DNA from: Methylomonas sp. MK1 | GTDB taxonomy: Bacteria; Pseudomonadota; Gammaproteobacteria; Methylococcales; Methylomonadaceae | Assembly (NCBI RefSeq): GCF_000365425.1 | Contig: NZ_AQOV01000002.1 | Span: 1,178,001 to 1,242,000 of the forward strand | Length of the DNA stretch: 64,000 nt | Reading direction: 5' to 3' | Shown: in pieces, positions 62,840-64,000 of the stretch | Numbering within the stretch: the stretch's first letter is position 1 | Layout: every line of letters begins with the position of its first letter | Made by a program: the position numbers and the translations under genes | Notes under the pieces: model-generated | Databases searched by the model: none | Seen by the model: only the letters and a program-made list of their open reading frames with translations | What the model was told of the DNA's origin: nothing

Positions 62840-64000
62840 TCAGCATTCAATCAAATTTACCGCCAAACCGCCGCGTGAGGTCTCCTTGTATTTGGTTTTC
62901 ATATCGGCGCCGGTTTCGCGCATGGTTTTGATTACCTTGTCCAGGGATACGAAATGCTTGCCGTCGCCGCGCAGGGCAATGCGAGCGGCGTTGATAGCCT
63001 TTACCGATCCCATCGCGTTACGCTCGATGCAGGGTACTTGCACCAAACCACCGACTGGGTCGCAGGTCAAACCCAAGTTATGCTCCATCCCAATTTCGGC
63101 GGCGTTCTCGACCTGCTCGGGCGTGCCGCCCAATACTTCGGCCAGTGCACCGGCCGCCATAGAGCACGCAACGCCGACTTCGCCCTGGCAGCCGACCTCG
63201 GCACCGGATAGTGAGGCGTTCTCTTTGTACAAGATAGCTATCGCAGCTGCCGTCAGCAAGAAGCGAATCACACCTTCCTCATTCGCGCCGTCGCAAAAGC
63301 GCCAGTAGTAATGCAATACTGCCGGGATGATGCCGGCAGCGCCGTTGGTGGGTGCGGTCACCACGCGCCCGCCCGAGGCATTTTCCTCGCTGACGGCAAG
63401 CGCGAACAAATTTACCCATTCCATCGTTCCGACCGGCATGCTTGGCGTTTGCCGGGGTATTTCGCCACTGAGCTGCCGATAGAGATTGGCTGCTCGACGT
63501 CTGACTTTCATCCCGCCCGGCATAACTCCTTCTTCGTGTAGTCCTCGGTCGACGCAAGCCTGCATCACTTGCCAGATGTTTAACAGTTTCTGGCGGATTT
63601 CCTCTTCACCCAGCCAGGCTTTTTCATTGCTTAGCATCAAGTCGCTGATTGATTTGTTATGTGTCGCGCACAGTTTTAGTATCGCTGCACCAGTTTTGAA
63701 AGGGTAAGGCAAGCACGTATCGTCATTGCTCAGCCGATCAGCGGCCGCTGCGGCGTCGGTCACCACAAATCCGCCCCCTACGGAATAGTAGTCGCTTTGC
63801 AACAGTTCGGCGCCATTTGAGCCGAATACGGTAAAGCGCATGCCGTTGGAGTGATAGGGCAATACTTTGCGTTGGAACAGTAAGTCGGCCTTCTCGTTAA
63901 AAGGCACCGGGTAACGATGCAATAGCCTAACCGCCCCGGTTTCGCGGATAGTCGCTAGTCGTTGTGGAATGATGGCCGGGTCAATCAAGTCGGGTGCTTC
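62840..64000 (-). CDS. sdaA: L-serine dehydratase, iron-sulfur type (partial, cut by window edge)
   Basis: At least 386 residues are present and the frame runs to the right edge. L-serine ammonia-lyase deaminates serine to pyruvate. The Fe-S ligands are in [15 protein letters not shown] and [18 protein letters not shown], and the alpha-chain blocks ([40 protein letters not shown]) are intact. The expected N-terminal region (with SSSHTVGP) lies outside the window. Methanotrophs with the serine cycle would use such enzymes with care, but this is only context. Confidence 0.93.
   Translation of the reverse strand, partial: EAPDLIDPAIIPQRLATIRETGAVRLLHRYPVPFNEKADLLFQRKVLPYHSNGMRFTVFGSNGAELLQSDYYSVGGGFVVTDAAAAADRLSNDDTCLPYPFKTGAAILKLCATHNKSISDLMLSNEKAWLGEEEIRQKLLNIWQVMQACVDRGLHEEGVMPGGMKVRRRAANLYRQLSGEIPRQTPSMPVGTMEWVNLFALAVSEENASGGRVVTAPTNGAAGIIPAVLHYYWRFCDGANEEGVIRFLLTAAAIAILYKENASLSGAEVGCQGEVGVACSMAAGALAEVLGGTPEQVENAAEIGMEHNLGLTCDPVGGLVQVPCIERNAMGSVKAINAARIALRGDGKHFVSLDKVIKTMRETGADMKTKYKETSRGGLAVNLIEC

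Overview
The window reads as chromosomal DNA of a gammaproteobacterium, most likely a methanotroph or methylotroph of the Methylomonas/Methylococcaceae type. This is inferred from the mix of genes: VPLPA-CTERM sorted proteins, a TIGR02647-type protein, HflD, a GnnA-GnnB-LpxB lipid A cluster, a ZnuD-type zinc receptor, and dense c-di-GMP and PAS signalling. No methane or methanol oxidation gene lies in the window, so the lineage is not proven. Gene density is high. I found no tRNA, rRNA, CRISPR array, prophage or intact insertion sequence.

Layout. 1-9.2 kb: the end of an ABC transporter operon (ATPase plus the start of its permease), a small methyltransferase, trxB, ftsK, a SemiSWEET transporter, a GntR regulator convergent with a PfkB kinase, and two tandem VPLPA-CTERM secreted proteins. 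9.3-19.6 kb: cobalamin adenosyltransferase, a SnoaL-like protein, a membrane-tethered cold-shock domain, DedA, an AI-2E family permease, a DUF3530 protein, a receiver-PP2C-ATPase switch protein, mutM, hflD, a rhodanese and an EAL-HDOD protein. 19.7-22.9 kb: copper handling (CopZ-like protein and CopA) and a Uma2 protein. 22.9-27.1 kb: a compact minus-strand operon of outer-membrane barrel, tetraheme cytochrome, HAMP membrane protein and chemotaxis receptor. 27.5-32 kb: gnnA-gnnB-lpxB, which suggests a 2,3-diaminoglucose lipid A backbone, and tgt. 32.2-42.6 kb: five co-directional signalling genes (HD-GYP regulator, receiver-ATPase, two multi-PAS membrane proteins without an output domain, and a hybrid kinase). 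42.7-43.6 kb: a bacterioferritin without the usual haem-ligand Met, and a decayed chemotaxis receptor fragment. 43.65-51.1 kb: a zinc-starvation locus with three G3E GTPases, DUF1826, a ZIP permease and ZnuD, carrying Zur-like palindromes. 51.3-55.2 kb: pta, a DUF2380-like gene and ackA. 55.4-60.7 kb: an FHA gene and a PilZ gene, then a five-gene operon of truncated globin, LapD, LapG, YgjP-like protease and thioredoxin-like protein. 60.8-64 kb: a YccA-type protein, a 46-residue membrane peptide, a divergent globin and a serine dehydratase cut by the window edge.

Three themes recur. Metal homeostasis covers Zn, Cu, stored Fe and haem proteins. Surface control runs through LapD/LapG, PilZ, HD-GYP and EAL-HDOD proteins. 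The third is envelope remodelling, through lipid A, VPLPA-CTERM sorting and TonB or porin barrels. The strongest candidates for new biology are the barrel-cytochrome-receptor operon at 22.9-27.1 kb, the zinc locus with its arrayed Zur-like sites, and the paired PAS proteins that lack an output domain.
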